From positions 61,906,634-61,970,633 of the forward strand of contig CM042157.1 in the NCBI GenBank assembly GCA_023376005.1: a DNA stretch of 64,000 bases. Direction: 5' to 3'. The notes under the pieces were generated by a model that saw only the letters and a program-made list of their open reading frames with translations, did no database searches and was not told the origin of the DNA. Both the position numbers and the translations under genes were made by a program. Shown here in pieces: positions 33,305 through 45,735 of the stretch; positions within the stretch are counted from its first letter, which is position 1, and the number at the start of each line of letters is the position of its first letter. Source of the stretch: Doryteuthis pealeii (taxonomy: Eukaryota > Mollusca > Cephalopoda > Myopsida > Loliginidae).

Positions 33305-33808
33305 ATGGGTTAAACTTGCAAATCTTCGTCAAAATTAAAACGGACACGTATTTAGTGGTGATCCATGTCAGTATAACTACAGTGTATGAATGAACTTTTT
33401 TGCAAATTGGGTTACGATTTAGGGGTTTGGGGATTAAGGTTGTTTTTAATTACGTATTGCTTAAAAACAAAAACAAAACAAAAAACAAATTACTATACAT
33501 TTAATGTTGAAAAATATTTTAAAATCAAGTTTAATTGAAATTATATATTGCAATACTAACACAAACAACTGAGACTAATGTGTCTACCGTTGGATTCAAT
33601 AATTACTTTCAATGGTTAATTAAATATATAGTAATTTGGGGGTTTTGTTCTTCTTCTTTTTTAAGCAATACGTAATTAAAAACAACCTTAATCTCCAAAC
33701 CCCTAAACCGTAAAAAAGTTCATTCATACACTGTAGTTAAACTGTCATGGATCACCACCAAATAAGTTTCCGTTTTAATTTTAACGACGATTTGCAAGTT
33801 TCATCCCA
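33305..33808. mobile_element. Long-TIR fold-back MITE (~500 bp)
   Basis: Terminal arms of ~150-160 bp (33305-33465 and 33660-33808) are inverted repeats. They start TGGGTTAAACTTGCAAATC and include GTGGTGATCCATG and GGGGTTTGG.GATTAAGG. The centre is AT-rich. Counterparts are 41563-42075 and 59933-60420. No transposase. Confidence 0.8.
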
Positions 33809-34354
33809 ACAATGTTCTCCAAGTTCTTTCTATAGATGTAATGTCCAATGAAAAGCGTAACCACTGTTTCTTTTGACATTAAGGAAACAAGAGGTGTCAT
33901 TTGCAAAGCGAAAGCTGTTAACACTCTTCTTGGTTGATAGTTATATGGTTTCAGGTATTCATATCTAATACTAATAATGTATACACTATTATAAGGTTTC
34001 AAGTAACTTTTACAATTATCGTATACGGTGCGCGAGAAAGAGAAAACCGTTATTTTAATGCAAACAATATGAGAGATCTATTTGAAAATGTCAATATGGA
34101 GGACATTCCGTCTTTTTTAAGGGAAATAAAATTATACAATAGAATATAGACATTAACTTAATCAATACCATACAACATGATCCCCAATGGTGCTAACACA
34201 TTGTTAAAACCAATTACTAAAAAAGTATAAATATAAATACACAACATATATTACTTCTTAACCGTTAGGTATGACATAACCCCAGACGGGTTGATATGCC
34301 GTTAAAATCAATCAACCCACCAACCAAGAAAGAGAAAAGGATAAGAACAAGCCC

Positions 34355-34432
34355 AGCCTCGTCCAGAAATTGAACTCGGGGCGTCGATTTCATTTCCTAC
34401 GACGATAACCGTTACGTTAAGCGCGTCTAAGA
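34355..34432 (-). repeat. SINE family 2 head fragment
   Basis: The tRNA-like head on the minus strand (AACGGTTATCGTCGTAGGAA, then GAGTTCAATTTCTGG) without the rest of the body. Confidence 0.65.
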
Positions 34433-34589
34433 ATAATTCTTCGTGTTCTTTTTATTCAATTTATTTTGACGTGAAACGTCCATTTTAGTTTTTCTTTACC
34501 GCCATCTTCCTTCATTTTCTGTCGTCACTTCTTGCCTTCTTCTTTCTTCTTTCTCTTTTCTTTATCTCCTTCTTCGATCAGATTCTCCT

Positions 34590-36020
34590 CCAACTATCAC
34601 CTTTTCTCCTCCTTCTACTTTCTACATTATATTCACCTCCTCTCTCTTGCTTTCATAACCTCCTCTCTCCATTATTATTTATCATCCATCATATTCATCA
34701 TTATCCATTAGAAACTCTCTATTTTTCCCTGATCGCTTTACCAATTCTATCTATTCTCCTCCTATTATCATTTCCTCATCTAACATTTGTAAATCCAATT
34801 TACAATGAAGTTTTAGTATAACATTTAGTGATATATTTTATTTTATTTACTTTTATTTACTTTTTGTTTATTTTATTTTTTTATTTTTTTATTTTATTTT
34901 ATTTTACTTATTTAATTGTTTTTTTAAATTTATTATTTTTATTTTAATTTCATTTTACTATTTTTATTTTTATTTTTATTTTTATTTTCTTATTTTTATG
35001 TTATTTTTATTCATTTTTAGTGATAGATTTTTATTTTATTTTATGTATTTCTTATTTCTTATTTTTTCTTTTTTCATTTTATTTTTTTTTAGGTATTATA
35101 TTTATCTTTATTTATTTTTTTTTATTTTTATTTATTTTTAGTTGATACATTTTATGATACATTTGACATTATTAAAAGTTTCTACATTATATCACATTCT
35201 TCTTCATTCTTTCATAATCTCCTCTCTCCATCCTTATCTACATTCACTATTATTTATCAGCATAGTCATTAGAACTTCTATTTTCCCTTCTAACTCATCA
35301 GTTTTACCAATTCTATCATTTCCATTAACATTTGTAAATCCAATTTTACAATTGAAGTTTTTAGCGATACATTTTTAGTGATACATTTTATTATTATTTC
35401 ATTTATTTTATTTTATTTTTTATATTATTATTTTTTTTTCATTAATTCATTCTAATCTATTCTATTCTATTCTATTTTTTTATTTTTTTTATTTTTTTTT
35501 TTTTTTTTTTTCAGTTATACATTTAGTTTGATACATTTTATTATTGTTATTCATTTTTTTATTTCAATTTTTAATTTATTTTATTTTATTATTACTATTA
35601 TTTATTCAATTTTTATTTATTTAATCTATTTTATTTTAGTTTATTTTATTTCATTCTTTATTTATATTCTTATTTTAGTGATACATTTTAGTGATACATT
35701 ATTAAAATTTTGACATTTTTAAAAGTTTCTACATTATATCCACCTCTTCTCTATTTCTTTCATACTCTCTCTCCATCCTTATCTAACATTCCCCATTATA
35801 TCATTATCATTAGAACTTCTATTTCCCTTCTTAACTCATCCGCGTTACCAATTCTATCTATTCTTCCGCCTATTATCATTTTCTCCTTCTACCATGTACC
35901 TCTCAATCAAAATTTCTCACTATTTCTCTTCCGTTTTCTCCCTCTATTTTTTCTTTTTGGTTGGTTCTATCTCTTTCTTTCTGTTTTTATTCTTTGTCTC
36001 CACCCTCTGCTCTTCGATCA
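34590..36020. repeat. ~555-bp satellite-like tandem repeat, three copies
   Basis: Units start near 34617, 35183 and 35733 with TTTCTACATTATAT. They continue through TTTCATAACCTCC, CATTAGAACTTCTATTT, CATTTGTAAATCCAATTTAC, and an ATTTT-rich segment containing AGTGATACATTTTA. A' also has three units; block B has four. Confidence 0.85.
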
Positions 36021-36440
36021 TAATTCCCCCCCCCACCTTAGTTCCTCTCCCTTCTCTCGTATTATATTCTTTATTATTTTCGCTATATCTTCTACTCTTC
36101 CTTCCCACCATTCTCGCACACTGTCCGTTTTCTCCCTCTTGATTTCTTTTCTGCCTTAGTTTCCCCCCTTTCATGTTTTCCTCCCCCTCTCTCTACAATG
36201 ATATTCGATACCCATTATAATTCTCCCCACTTCTTTCCGATTATATTCTCCTTGCCTATCCTTAACTCTCTCCTCTCCTACCATCACTATATCGTCTACT
36301 TCCTTTTCACCATTCTCCACCACTTTTCCCAACTCCGGTTCTCCCTCTATTTTCCCTTTCATTTCCCTTACTCTCCCTTCCTTACTCTCCCTCCTTACTC
36401 TCCCTCTTTACTCTCCCTTCTTTATCATAGTTTTTAGATC
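36021..36440. repeat. Pyrimidine-rich degenerate tandem region
   Basis: CT-rich sequence with two to three related segments (CTTCTACTCTTCCTT.CCACC, TTTCTCCCTCT). No coding sense. Confidence 0.7.
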
Positions 36441-37193
36441 TAAATCTTCTGTGACCTGATATATCGTTATAATTTTCCATGTCGGCTACGCGCGACTATT
36501 CGCGCGATGATACTCATTTAAATAGCAAGTTAAGGACCAACATTGTTTATGAAAACCAACATCTTTGAGACCCATAGAGGGGGGTGCGCTGGCAGATTAG
36601 GTAAATATCAATACGAACCCTATTTGGACCGCCCCCCGCAAAAAAAAATCCCAGCAGTGTTGACAAATAAGATTTATCCATTATCTCAAACTGTGGCTTA
36701 GCCTGTTCTTCTCATTCGCACCCTTGCTCCCTTCAATGTCTGTTGGACGTGTTTTTATCTAAATGTTATATACGAACGGATTAATTGCATAATCCAATGT
36801 AAAATCAGCAATGCAAAAAGTATTTTTATTACATCCTTTCTTTTATCAGTCTTTTGCCTCTATCTCCCATATCAAGAATTCTATCGTATCCAGATTTACG
36901 CCATCGCATGCTATCTGCACTGCAATCTTTCCACTTCATTGACTCTGACATCCAAACTCTTTCTCCATCTTTCTTTGCTATTAGTCCCCCTTTCTCTCTC
37001 AACTCACTCGCTCACTCACCTCTCTTCTGTCCTCTGTATCTGTCTGTCTGTCTCTCTCTCCTCTCTCTCTGTTTTATATATATATAAAAATTACTTATGT
37101 TTTAATAAGGTCCGTTCATATAGTAATATATATATTGATATATACACGTATATAAGTAGTATATATACATTATTCCTTGTTGAGTTACATGAT
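36441..37193. other. Non-coding stretch with (GTCT)n and (CT)n near 37050
   Basis: Present in inverted form at 38100-38870. Nothing recognised apart from short repeats at 37041-37075 and AT runs. Confidence 0.5.
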
Positions 37194-37504
37194 TATTACA
37201 GGGCGACCCAGAAAAAAAACAGAACCCAAATCTATTTATTATTCCATTAAACTAACCCTAAACCCCAACCCTTAACCCTAAACCCCTAAACCCTACCCTA
37301 ACCCCCCTAGGTTGAGTAACATATTATTACAGGGTGACCCAGAAAAAAACAGAACCCACAAAATTTTGTATAAAAAACTGTTAATTTGATTTTAATGTTT
37401 TTTTAAAGTTTGATGTAGGGTGGGGTTTGGGTTTAGGGTTAGTTTAAATGGGAAAATGAAATAAATAATTTGGGTTCTGCGTTTTTTTCTGGTCACTTCT
37501 GTAA
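37194..37504. mobile_element. Inverted-repeat MITEs with telomere-like cores (one complete, one partial)
   Basis: The complete copy (37328-37502, ~175 bp) has termini TACAGGGTGACCCAGAAAAA and its inverse, with a GGGTTTAGGGTTAG core. A partial copy begins at 37196 with the same terminus and has CCCTAAACCC-type repeats (37255-37310). The family is unrelated in sequence to the 272-bp element. Confidence 0.75.
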
Positions 37505-37540
37505 TATCATATTACACAAACTAGGCAAAACCTATTAAGC

Positions 37541-37736
37541 TCATCCTCCTGTGGAAGCCACACACATGGGCACGCCAGTGTGGGCCGACCAGCAAAACAC
37601 GTACAGCATCAGTTCTGTTGCGAAAGGATGCCTAACCCATAAGGACCTCCCCGTAGAATGATGAGCGACAGGGACGGAGGAGAAGCAGATTGTCATGGAT
37701 ATCCGCGCGCACAGCGCACATGATGATGATCATGAT
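37541..37736 (+). pseudogene. RTE-type LINE 3' end fragment, loop of the large palindrome
   Basis: On the plus strand, with frameshifts, it follows the RTE tail (LLWxPTHG..., GRP..., SDRDGWRE-like) and ends in an ATGATGATG microsatellite. It is the only non-palindromic sequence between blocks A and A'. Confidence 0.7.
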
Positions 37737-37769
37737 ATATAGGTTATTTCCTATGTGTAATATTGATAT

Positions 37770-38070
37770 TACAGAGGGACCAGAAAAAACAGAACCCAAT
37801 TATTTATTTATCTTTCCCATAAACTAACCCTAAACCCAACCCCAACCCTGGATCATAAACTTTAAAAAACATTAACAATCAAAATAACATTTATTACAAA
37901 ATTGTGGGTTCTGTTTGTCTGGGTCACCCGGTAATAATAATGTTACTCAACTAAGGGGTTAGGTTAGGCCGTTAGGGTTTAGGGTTAGGGTTGGCGCGTT
38001 TTTTTTTAGGTTAAGTTAATGGAATAAATAAATAATTTGAAGGTTCTGTTTTTCTGAGGTTCGCCCTGTA
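37770..38070. mobile_element. Inverted copies of the telomere-cored MITEs (A')
   Basis: The complete copy spans about 37770-37933 and the partial copy ends at 38070. Termini are more degraded than in block A (for example ACAGAGGGACC). Confidence 0.7.
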
Positions 38071-39599
38071 ATATCATGTACTTCAACAAGGAACCGTAAC
38101 CTGTATATACTACTATAATATAATATATGATACTATATATACTTATTCTATATATGAAGGAAACCCTGATTAAACATCAATAACTCTGTATAATCTATAT
38201 ATACAGAGTGAGAGAGAAGAGAGAGAGACAGACAGACAGACAGCATGCATAGAGAGTGATGAGGCGATGTGAGTCGAGAGAGAGAGGAGGGGGAACTAAT
38301 TAGCAAAAAAGATGCGAGAAAGAGTTTGGATGTCAAGAGTCAATGAGGTGAAAAGATTGCAGTTGAAGATAGCATGCGATGGCGTTCAAATTTGTGATTA
38401 GGCGATAGATAGAATTCTTTATGGGGAGTAGAGGCAAAAAGACTGGATAAAAGAAAGCGGATGTAATAAAAATATACTTTTTGCATTCCTGATTTTACAT
38501 CTGGATTATGAAATTAAAGCCACGTTCTGTTATACATTTAGATAAAAACACGGTCAACAGACATTGGCAAGGACGAAGGGTCGCGAGATGAGAGATACAG
38601 GGCTAAGCCACAGTTGAACGATAATGGATAATCTTATTTGTCAACACTCTGGCGAATTTTTTTTCTTGCGGGGGCGGTCCAAATAGGTTCGATTATTGAT
38701 ATTTACCAATCGTGCAAACCGCACCCCCTCTATGGTCTCAGAAATTTGGTTTCATAAACAAATGTTTGGGTCCTTAACCTTTGCTATTTATATGAGTATC
38801 ATCGCCGAATAGTCGCGCGGTAGACGACATGGAAATATGTATAACAGATCATATCAGGTCACAGAAGATTTTAAGATCTAAACACTATGATAAAGAAGGC
38901 AGAGTAAGGAGGTGAGAAAGGAAGGAGGCGAGAGATAAGGACGGCAGAGTAAGCAGGAAAGAAAGGGAAAATAGAAGGGAAGAAAACGGAGGGAAAAGTG
39001 TGAGGAATGGTGAAAGACGAAGAGTAGACGATATAGCTGATGTAGGAGAAGGAGAAAAATAAAGGATTAGGAAAAGCGGAGAATAAATCGAAAGAAGTGA
39101 GGGAGAATATAAGGGTATCGGAATGATATCCATTGTAAGAGTGAGGGGGAGGGAAAAACATGAAAGGTGAAACTAAGCAAGAAAAGAAAATCAGATGGAG
39201 AAACGGAACATGTGCGAGGAATGGTGGAAGGAAGAGTTAGAAATATAGGATAATAATAAAAGAAAATATAATCGGAGCAAGGAGCAGGAACAAGGTAAGG
39301 TGGGGGGGGACATATATGATAGAAGAGAGAGAGGCGTAAATAAGAAGAAAAAGTGACAAAGACTAAACAAAAAGAAAAAAATAGACGGAGAAACGGCAAG
39401 AGAAATAGTGAGAAAAATTTTGATGAGAGGAATTGGTGAGAGGAGAAATTGATAATAGGAGGATGAAATGACTAGAATTGGTTATTAAAGCATGAGTTAA
39501 GAAGGGAAAAATAGAATTCTATATGATAAGATAAATAATGTGGAATGTTAGATAAGGATTGGAAGAGAGTGAGGTTTGAAAGAAATAAGAGAAGAGTGG

Positions 39600-40800
39600 A
39601 TATAATGTAGAAACTTTTAAAATGTCCAAATTAATAATTATCACTAAAATGTATCACTAAAAATAAAGAATAAATAAAGAATGAAATTAAATAAAATAAA
39701 GAAAATAAAAAAATAGATAAAATAAATAAAAATTGAAATAAAAATAAAAAATAAATAAAATAAAATTAAAATAAATAAAAATTGAATAAAAAAATGGAAT
39801 AACAATAAATAAAAATGTATCACTAAAAATGCATCACTGAAAAAAAAAAAAAAAAAAAAGAATTTAAAAAAAATAAAAATAGAATAGAAAGATAGATAGA
39901 TAGATAAATGAAGAAATAAAATAAATAATAAAAAAATTAAAATAAAAATTAAATGAAAATAAATTAGAAATAAAATTGCTATCACAAAAACTGTATCGCT
40001 AAAAACTTCATTGTAAATGGATTTACAAATGTTAAAGCGGGATATGATAGTATTCGGTACAAACGTATGGACTTAAGAAGGCGAATAATAGAAGTTCTAA
40101 TGATACTGATAAATAATAGCTGAATGTTAGATAAGATGGAGAGAGAGATATGAAAGAAAATGGAAAGAAGATGTGATATAATGTAAAACTTAAAATGTCA
40201 AATGTATCATTTAAAAGGTATCACTAAAAATAAAATAAAAAATAAAAAAATAAAAAAAGAAAAATAAATCAAATAAAAAAAAATAAATGAAAAAAGAAAA
40301 AATAAGAAATAAAGAAAAATAAATAAAATAACAATAAAATCTATCACTAAAAATGAATAAAAAACATAAAATAAGAAAATAAAAAATAAATAAAAAATAA
40401 AAAAATAGATAAAATGAAATAAAATAAAATAAATAAATTTAAAAAAAAAATTAAAAATTATAGTAAATAAAATAAAATCAAAAAAATAAAAAAAAATAAA
40501 AAAAACAAAGCTAATAAAATAAATAAATAAAAAGTATATCACTAAATGATCACTTAAACTTCATTTGGAAATTGGATTACAAGATGAGAGGAAATGATAA
40601 ATAGGAGGAGAATAGATAGAATTCCCGTTAAGCGATCAGGGAAAATAAGAAGTTCTAATGAAATGCGATGAATAATGATGATGATAAATAATAATGGAGA
40701 GAGGAGTTATGAAAGAAGAAGACGAGGAGGTGATATAAATGTAGAAGAGGAAGAGAGAAAAGGTATAGTTTGGGGAGAATCTGTATGAAGAAGAGATAAA
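39600..40800. repeat. ~555-bp satellite-like repeat, three inverted copies (A')
   Basis: The reverse-complement landmarks ATATAATGTAGAAA-type lie near 39609, 40170 and 40735. Confidence 0.8.
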
Positions 40801-41562
40801 GAAAAGAGAAAGAAGAAAGAAGAAGGCAAAGAGTAGACGACATGAAAATGAAAGAAGATGGCCGGGTAAAGAAAAAACTAAAAAATAACGCTTAACGTCA
40901 AATAAATGGAATAACAAGAACACGAAGAATTATTCTTAGAACGCGCTTTAACGTACGTTTATCGTTCGTAGAAAGAAATCGACCGCCCCGAGTCAATTTC
41001 TAGGACGAGGCTGGCTTGCTTATCCTTTATCTCTTTCTTGTGGTGGGTGATATTTTAACGGCATCATCCAACCCGTCTGGGGGTTAGTCATAACCTAACG
41101 GTTAAGAAGTTAATATATGTTGTTGTACTTTATAATTTATACTTTTTTTAGTAATGTTTAACAATTTTAGCACCATTGGGATCATGTTGTATGTATTTGA
41201 TTAAGTTAATGTCTATATTCTATTGTATAATTTTTATTCCCCTTAAAAAAGACGGAAGTCCTCCATATGTACATTTTCAAATAAGACCTCACTTATTGTT
41301 GCATTAAAATAACGGTTTTCTCTTTTCGCGCACCGTATACGATAATGGTAAAAGTTACTTGAAACCTATAATATGTAGTACATTATTCTAGTATTAGATA
41401 TGAATTACCTGAAAACCATAGTAACTATTCAACCAAGAAGAGGTGGTATAACAGCTTTTGATCGCTTTGCAAAGACCACCGCTTGTTTTCCTAATGTCAA
41501 AGAAACAGTGTACCGCTTTTCATTGGAACATTACATCTATTAGAAGAACTTGGAGAACATGT

Positions 41563-42075
41563 TGGATGAAACTTGCAAATCGTCGTGAAAATTAAAACGG
41601 AAACTTATTTTGTGATCATGACAGTAACTACAGTGTATGAATGCAACTTTTTGTACGGTTTAGGGGTTTGGAGATTAAAGTTGGTTTTTAATTAACGTAA
41701 ATTGCTAAAAAAGAGAAGAACAAAACCCCCAAATTACTTTATATATTTAATTTAACCATTGTAAAGTAATATTGAACCATACGTTAGACACCTAGTCTCA
41801 GTTGTTTGTGTTAGATTTCAATATATAATTTCAATTTTAAACTTGAATTTTAATATAATTTTCAACATTAAATCTATGAGTAATTTTTTTTGTTTTGTAT
41901 TTGTTTTTAAGCAATACGTAATTAAATAAAACAACCTTAATCCCCAAAACCCCTAAATCGGTAACCCAATTTGCAAAAAGTTTCATTTCATACACTGTTA
42001 AGTTATACTGACATGGATCACCACTATTAATACGTGTCCGTTTTTAATTTTGACGAAAGATTGCAAGTTAACCCA
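41563..42075. mobile_element. Long-TIR fold-back MITE (A' copy)
   Basis: Inverted counterpart of 33305-33808. The site that carries an LTR in block B is empty here (near 42111). Confidence 0.75.
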
Positions 42076-42781
42076 TTGTGTGATATCATATCAATATTGC
42101 TCCTTCTGTCTTGGCTACTTATAACATTCCTTTATTTCTTATTATTTAGATAGCTATTGTCGCTTAATGCTAAACTTGCAATGTTTCTGGCACCAACAGA
42201 TCAAAACACTTGATATACACCATTTCAGAAATCACGAAACTCAAAGTTGCTGAAAGAAGAATCTGTTGGCACTAGATGAAGTAGACCTTGCCACCAGAAA
42301 ACTCGCATAAAAGAAGTGACGCAGTCCACTCCACCTTGTTGTAATTATTCAATTCTAATAGCAAGATCAAAAAAACGCCAGACACGTTCTCACTGTCTTC
42401 TTTTCTCTTCGGACTTAGCGTGCAAATAATATTATACTAGCAGAACTTGTAGATTATACCCGGTGATAATTCATTATATACAACCAGTGATGATCAAAAC
42501 TGCGTACCTCAGTAGTAGTGCCTCTGCGACATCGTAGTAAAAGAGTTCGAACTCCAAAACAAGAAAGAAAGAAAGTAAAAAGAAAGAAGAAAGGAAGAAG
42601 AAAGTATAATAAGAAACGAAAGAAAGAACATAGGAATTAAAATAAAAAAGGAAGGGGGACCGGGAGAATGAAACACAGAAGTGGGAAAAAGAAAGCACAG
42701 AAAGACAGAAACGAAGAAAAAACATATAACAAAAAAGAAAAAAAAAAAGATTTGAAGAGAAAGACAAACAATAGAGTATAT

Positions 42782-42905
42782 ATTTACCCTAACCCATCGG
42801 ATCGGTAAAGATGTGACACAAGGGTCACCAAGGTATGAGCATCCACGAGGAATCAAACTTCGCTATTCAGAGTAATGGAGTTTTCTAACCATTATACCAG
42901 GAAGG
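42782..42905 (-). repeat. tRNA-derived SINE, family 3 (A' copy)
   Basis: Inverted counterpart of 32489-32612. Confidence 0.75.
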
Positions 42906-43074
42906 AACACTAAATAGCACAAGTAAAAAGAAAAATACGAAAAAGAAAAAAATGAAGAGAACAACATATCAAAAAAAGAAAATATGAAGAGAAAGAGGAA
43001 GAAAAAGTGATGTAAGAAAAAGAACATGGCATGAAAAGAAAGGAAGAAGAATAGAAAGAAAAAAATGAAAGAAA

Positions 43075-43440
43075 ATTAGAAAAGAGAGAGAAGAGAAGAG
43101 AGAGAAGAGAGGGAGGAGAGGAGAGGAGAGATCGATGAAGAGAGAGAGAGAGAGCAGAGAAATGAAAATCAATAGATGGCAAGAAAGAAGAGAAAAGAAA
43201 GAGAGAGAAAGAAAAGAAAAAATGAAAAATAATAGAATGGAAGAAGAAAAGAGAAAAGAAAGAGAGAGAAAGAAAGAAAGAAATGAAAATAATAGAATAG
43301 AAGAAAGAAAAGAAAAGAAAGAGAAAAAATGGGAAAATAGAATGAAAGAGAGAGAGAGCAGGAGAGAGTGAGCAGATGAGATGAGAGATGGAGAGAGAGA
43401 GAGACGAGGAGGAGTCATTGAATAAGAAAGAGAAAGAAAG
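43075..43440. repeat. Polypurine array (A' copy of the CT array)
   Basis: Reverse complement of 32009-32370, similar in length to block A. Confidence 0.9.
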
Positions 43441-44255
43441 AAAAAGATACCGTTAAAACAAGGCCAAAAAGAACCAATCACCCCCCCCCCCCCCCTAAAA
43501 AAAAAACAACCCAAAAAACAAAGAAATTACCGGAACTCTTTTAGCTTAAGCTAAAAGAAATAAAAAGAAATAATCCGATACGCATAACCACCCGAAATAA
43601 AAAAATTCCAACGGAGCAAAAATTGAGAAAAAGGTAAACATTTTAAAGTATAAAAAAAAAGCAAAAAAAAAGAACAACTTAAAGAAAAAAAAAACAAAAC
43701 AAATATTGTAAAAAAAAAAATCAAAGATCTAGGAAAATTCCCAATGTTGATAAAGACCGGTTAATGACATTAACAAAACATTGCCACCATTTTCAGCGAA
43801 CTTTGCCGCCATATTTGATTTTATTATCAAACCGAGACAAGAATACCATTCCAGGTCTTGACTACGAGCACGTTCGCGCCTCAGTGAAATGGCTCCTGTT
43901 GCGGGCGACTCCCTGGCTGATAAGAGCAACCGAGGACAAAATTCTTTTCACGAACGTCGCAAAAAGAAAGCGTATGCTTTTGTTCTTTCTTTCTTCTTTT
44001 TTTTTTTTTCATTTAAATAAACCAAGGGCTAAACGATTTTACAATACAGCATATATATATCTACCGGGTAACAACACGGGGGACTTATAGCTAAATAGGG
44101 AATTATTTTTACGCAAAATAAATATATACGTAGTTTTTCGGGACAATTCGATGTGGTGTAGGAGTGCAAGCTAGTCTCATAAGGTCCATTAGTCGGAATA
44201 GAGACTCGATCCGTTCCTGGGTGCCCCAAATGTCGACCTTATATAACATTATAAC

Positions 44256-44551
44256 CGTGGATCCTAATGGTTAAAGCTTCATGAGAAATGACTTCGTCGG
44301 CCCGAGTTCAAATCCTGGATGTTGGTAATTGCATTTTCACTTACCGCTAATACCCTTGGGAAAAGGTTTATTGAAATTCTTACTTCCCCTCCAGCTAGGA
44401 TAGATAGCAGGCAGACGGCTCTTTACTGGTAGGCAACTGGTTCTAGGAGAAAGCGAACACTCGAATTCCCAACCTGTTGAACTCCGCTTAAAGAAATTTG
44501 ACCTCTGTGTCACATCCTGCCTCGCTCGGAGGGGTTGGGTATAAATACATA

Positions 44552-44553
<2 letters not shown>
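44256..44553 (+). repeat. tRNA-derived SINE, family 2 (A' copy)
   Basis: Inverted counterpart of the nested SINE at 30921-31193, with many single-base indels. Confidence 0.8.
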
Positions 44554-44586
<33 letters not shown>

Positions 44587-44629
44587 CATTATTAACTTGT
44601 TGGGGGCGAACAGGCTGCAGGTAAATACC

Positions 44630-44795
44630 TAGCATAGGTACTTCTAAGAAGCGTCGTCATCATCGGAATGTAATGTGTAGTAGCTGTCTCGCAGATCTGA
44701 TTACTGCTAAACACGGAGGGCTATCTCGCTGATGGCCCCATACTTGCGACCTTGTGTGCCAGCATCGCTACCCGTATGAACGGGTTGGGTAAATA
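44630..44795 (+). repeat. tRNA-derived SINE, family 3 (A' copy)
   Basis: Inverted counterpart of 30682-30823. Confidence 0.75.
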
Positions 44796-44964
44796 CTTGT
44801 GTTGGATTGACTCCGCATATAAGCGTATTATGGAACAGCCAAACCTATACTTATAGACTATTCCAGCAGAGGAGTGGATTAACGCAAGTGAAAACAATGC
44901 CAGAGCATATAGATTTTTAACGTTCGTTAATAAATTGTCCTAATCAGTTACCTGCTAATGACTA

Positions 44965-45210
44965 TTTTAAGGACAGATAAGACAGCGCGAGGATTAAAAC
45001 TGATACTACATCGTCTACTTTCAGGTGCAGGATCAATTAAGACAAGGATTAAAGCTGTAATACTACATCTTCAAGCTTTCAGAGGACGGATCAAAACAGA
45101 CAAGAAATTAACTGATACATCTTCTACTCAAGAGGACAATAACAAGATGGTAAATGTGATATACATCTTTCTATTTTCTAGGACGGATCAAGCAGTACTA
45201 AGGATTAAAA
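44965..45210. repeat. 52-bp minisatellite, inverted, truncated by the gap
   Basis: About five noisy units of the reverse complement of 29949-30529; the contig ends inside the array. Confidence 0.85.
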
Positions 45211-45310
45211 NNNNNNNNNNNNNNNNNNNNNNNNNNNNNNNNNNNNNNNNNNNNNNNNNNNNNNNNNNNNNNNNNNNNNNNNNNNNNNNNNNNNNNNNNN
45301 NNNNNNNNNN
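45211..45310. other. Assembly gap, exactly 100 N
   Basis: It joins the inverted minisatellite of A' to sequence equivalent to 20643. The two sides are not neighbours in block A, so the join is a scaffold decision rather than a sequenced junction. Confidence 0.98.
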
Positions 45311-45388
45311 CCTGTCAGTAGAGATGGTACAAATATGTACAATCCGGTGGCGTAATTAAACAAGCTACGCAAGTAGTTCATGCTAGTC

Positions 45389-45735
45389 TATTATAATGGA
45401 GATTCGGAAGCTACCTTCTGTATCGAAACTAATGTCACTTGACTCGTTAAAATACTTTCAGTAATGCGTAAGTTTATCAATGAGTATTTAATTAAATCAA
45501 ATCATTAATACTAGAATTAAATCTGTATTATACAATGTCTTTATGAAAATCGGAGTAGATTTGCCTCACCGTATATTAAAGCGTGTTTAAAATCCTGCAA
45601 TGTGTCTTAATATATCACTAAGAAATAAAGGTTTATATAACATGTGGTGCGCTTAAGTTGCATATTGGTTAACAACCGGCGTTAATAAAATACTTACTTG
45701 TGTTATTGATCTCTGATTATTTTTGTGTTTGTTAG
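45389..45735 (+). mobile_element. Helitron family 1, 3'-truncated (block B copy)
   Basis: Counterpart of 20725-21085, passing into telomere-like repeats at 45735-45775 in the same way. Confidence 0.65.

Larger units (their letters stand above)
37737..45210. other. Block A': inverted copy of the distal part of block A
   Basis: Reverse complement of about 30,280-37,540, with frequent one-base indels. It shares block A bases and array lengths wherever A and B differ. Confidence 0.9.

Noticed and set aside
33934..34149. 71-residue frame (MIVIWFQVF...) conserved at 60546-60761
   Set aside because: The few A/B differences mostly change residues, as expected without constraint. A' breaks it with indels. 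It looks like a repeat-borne frame of unknown origin.
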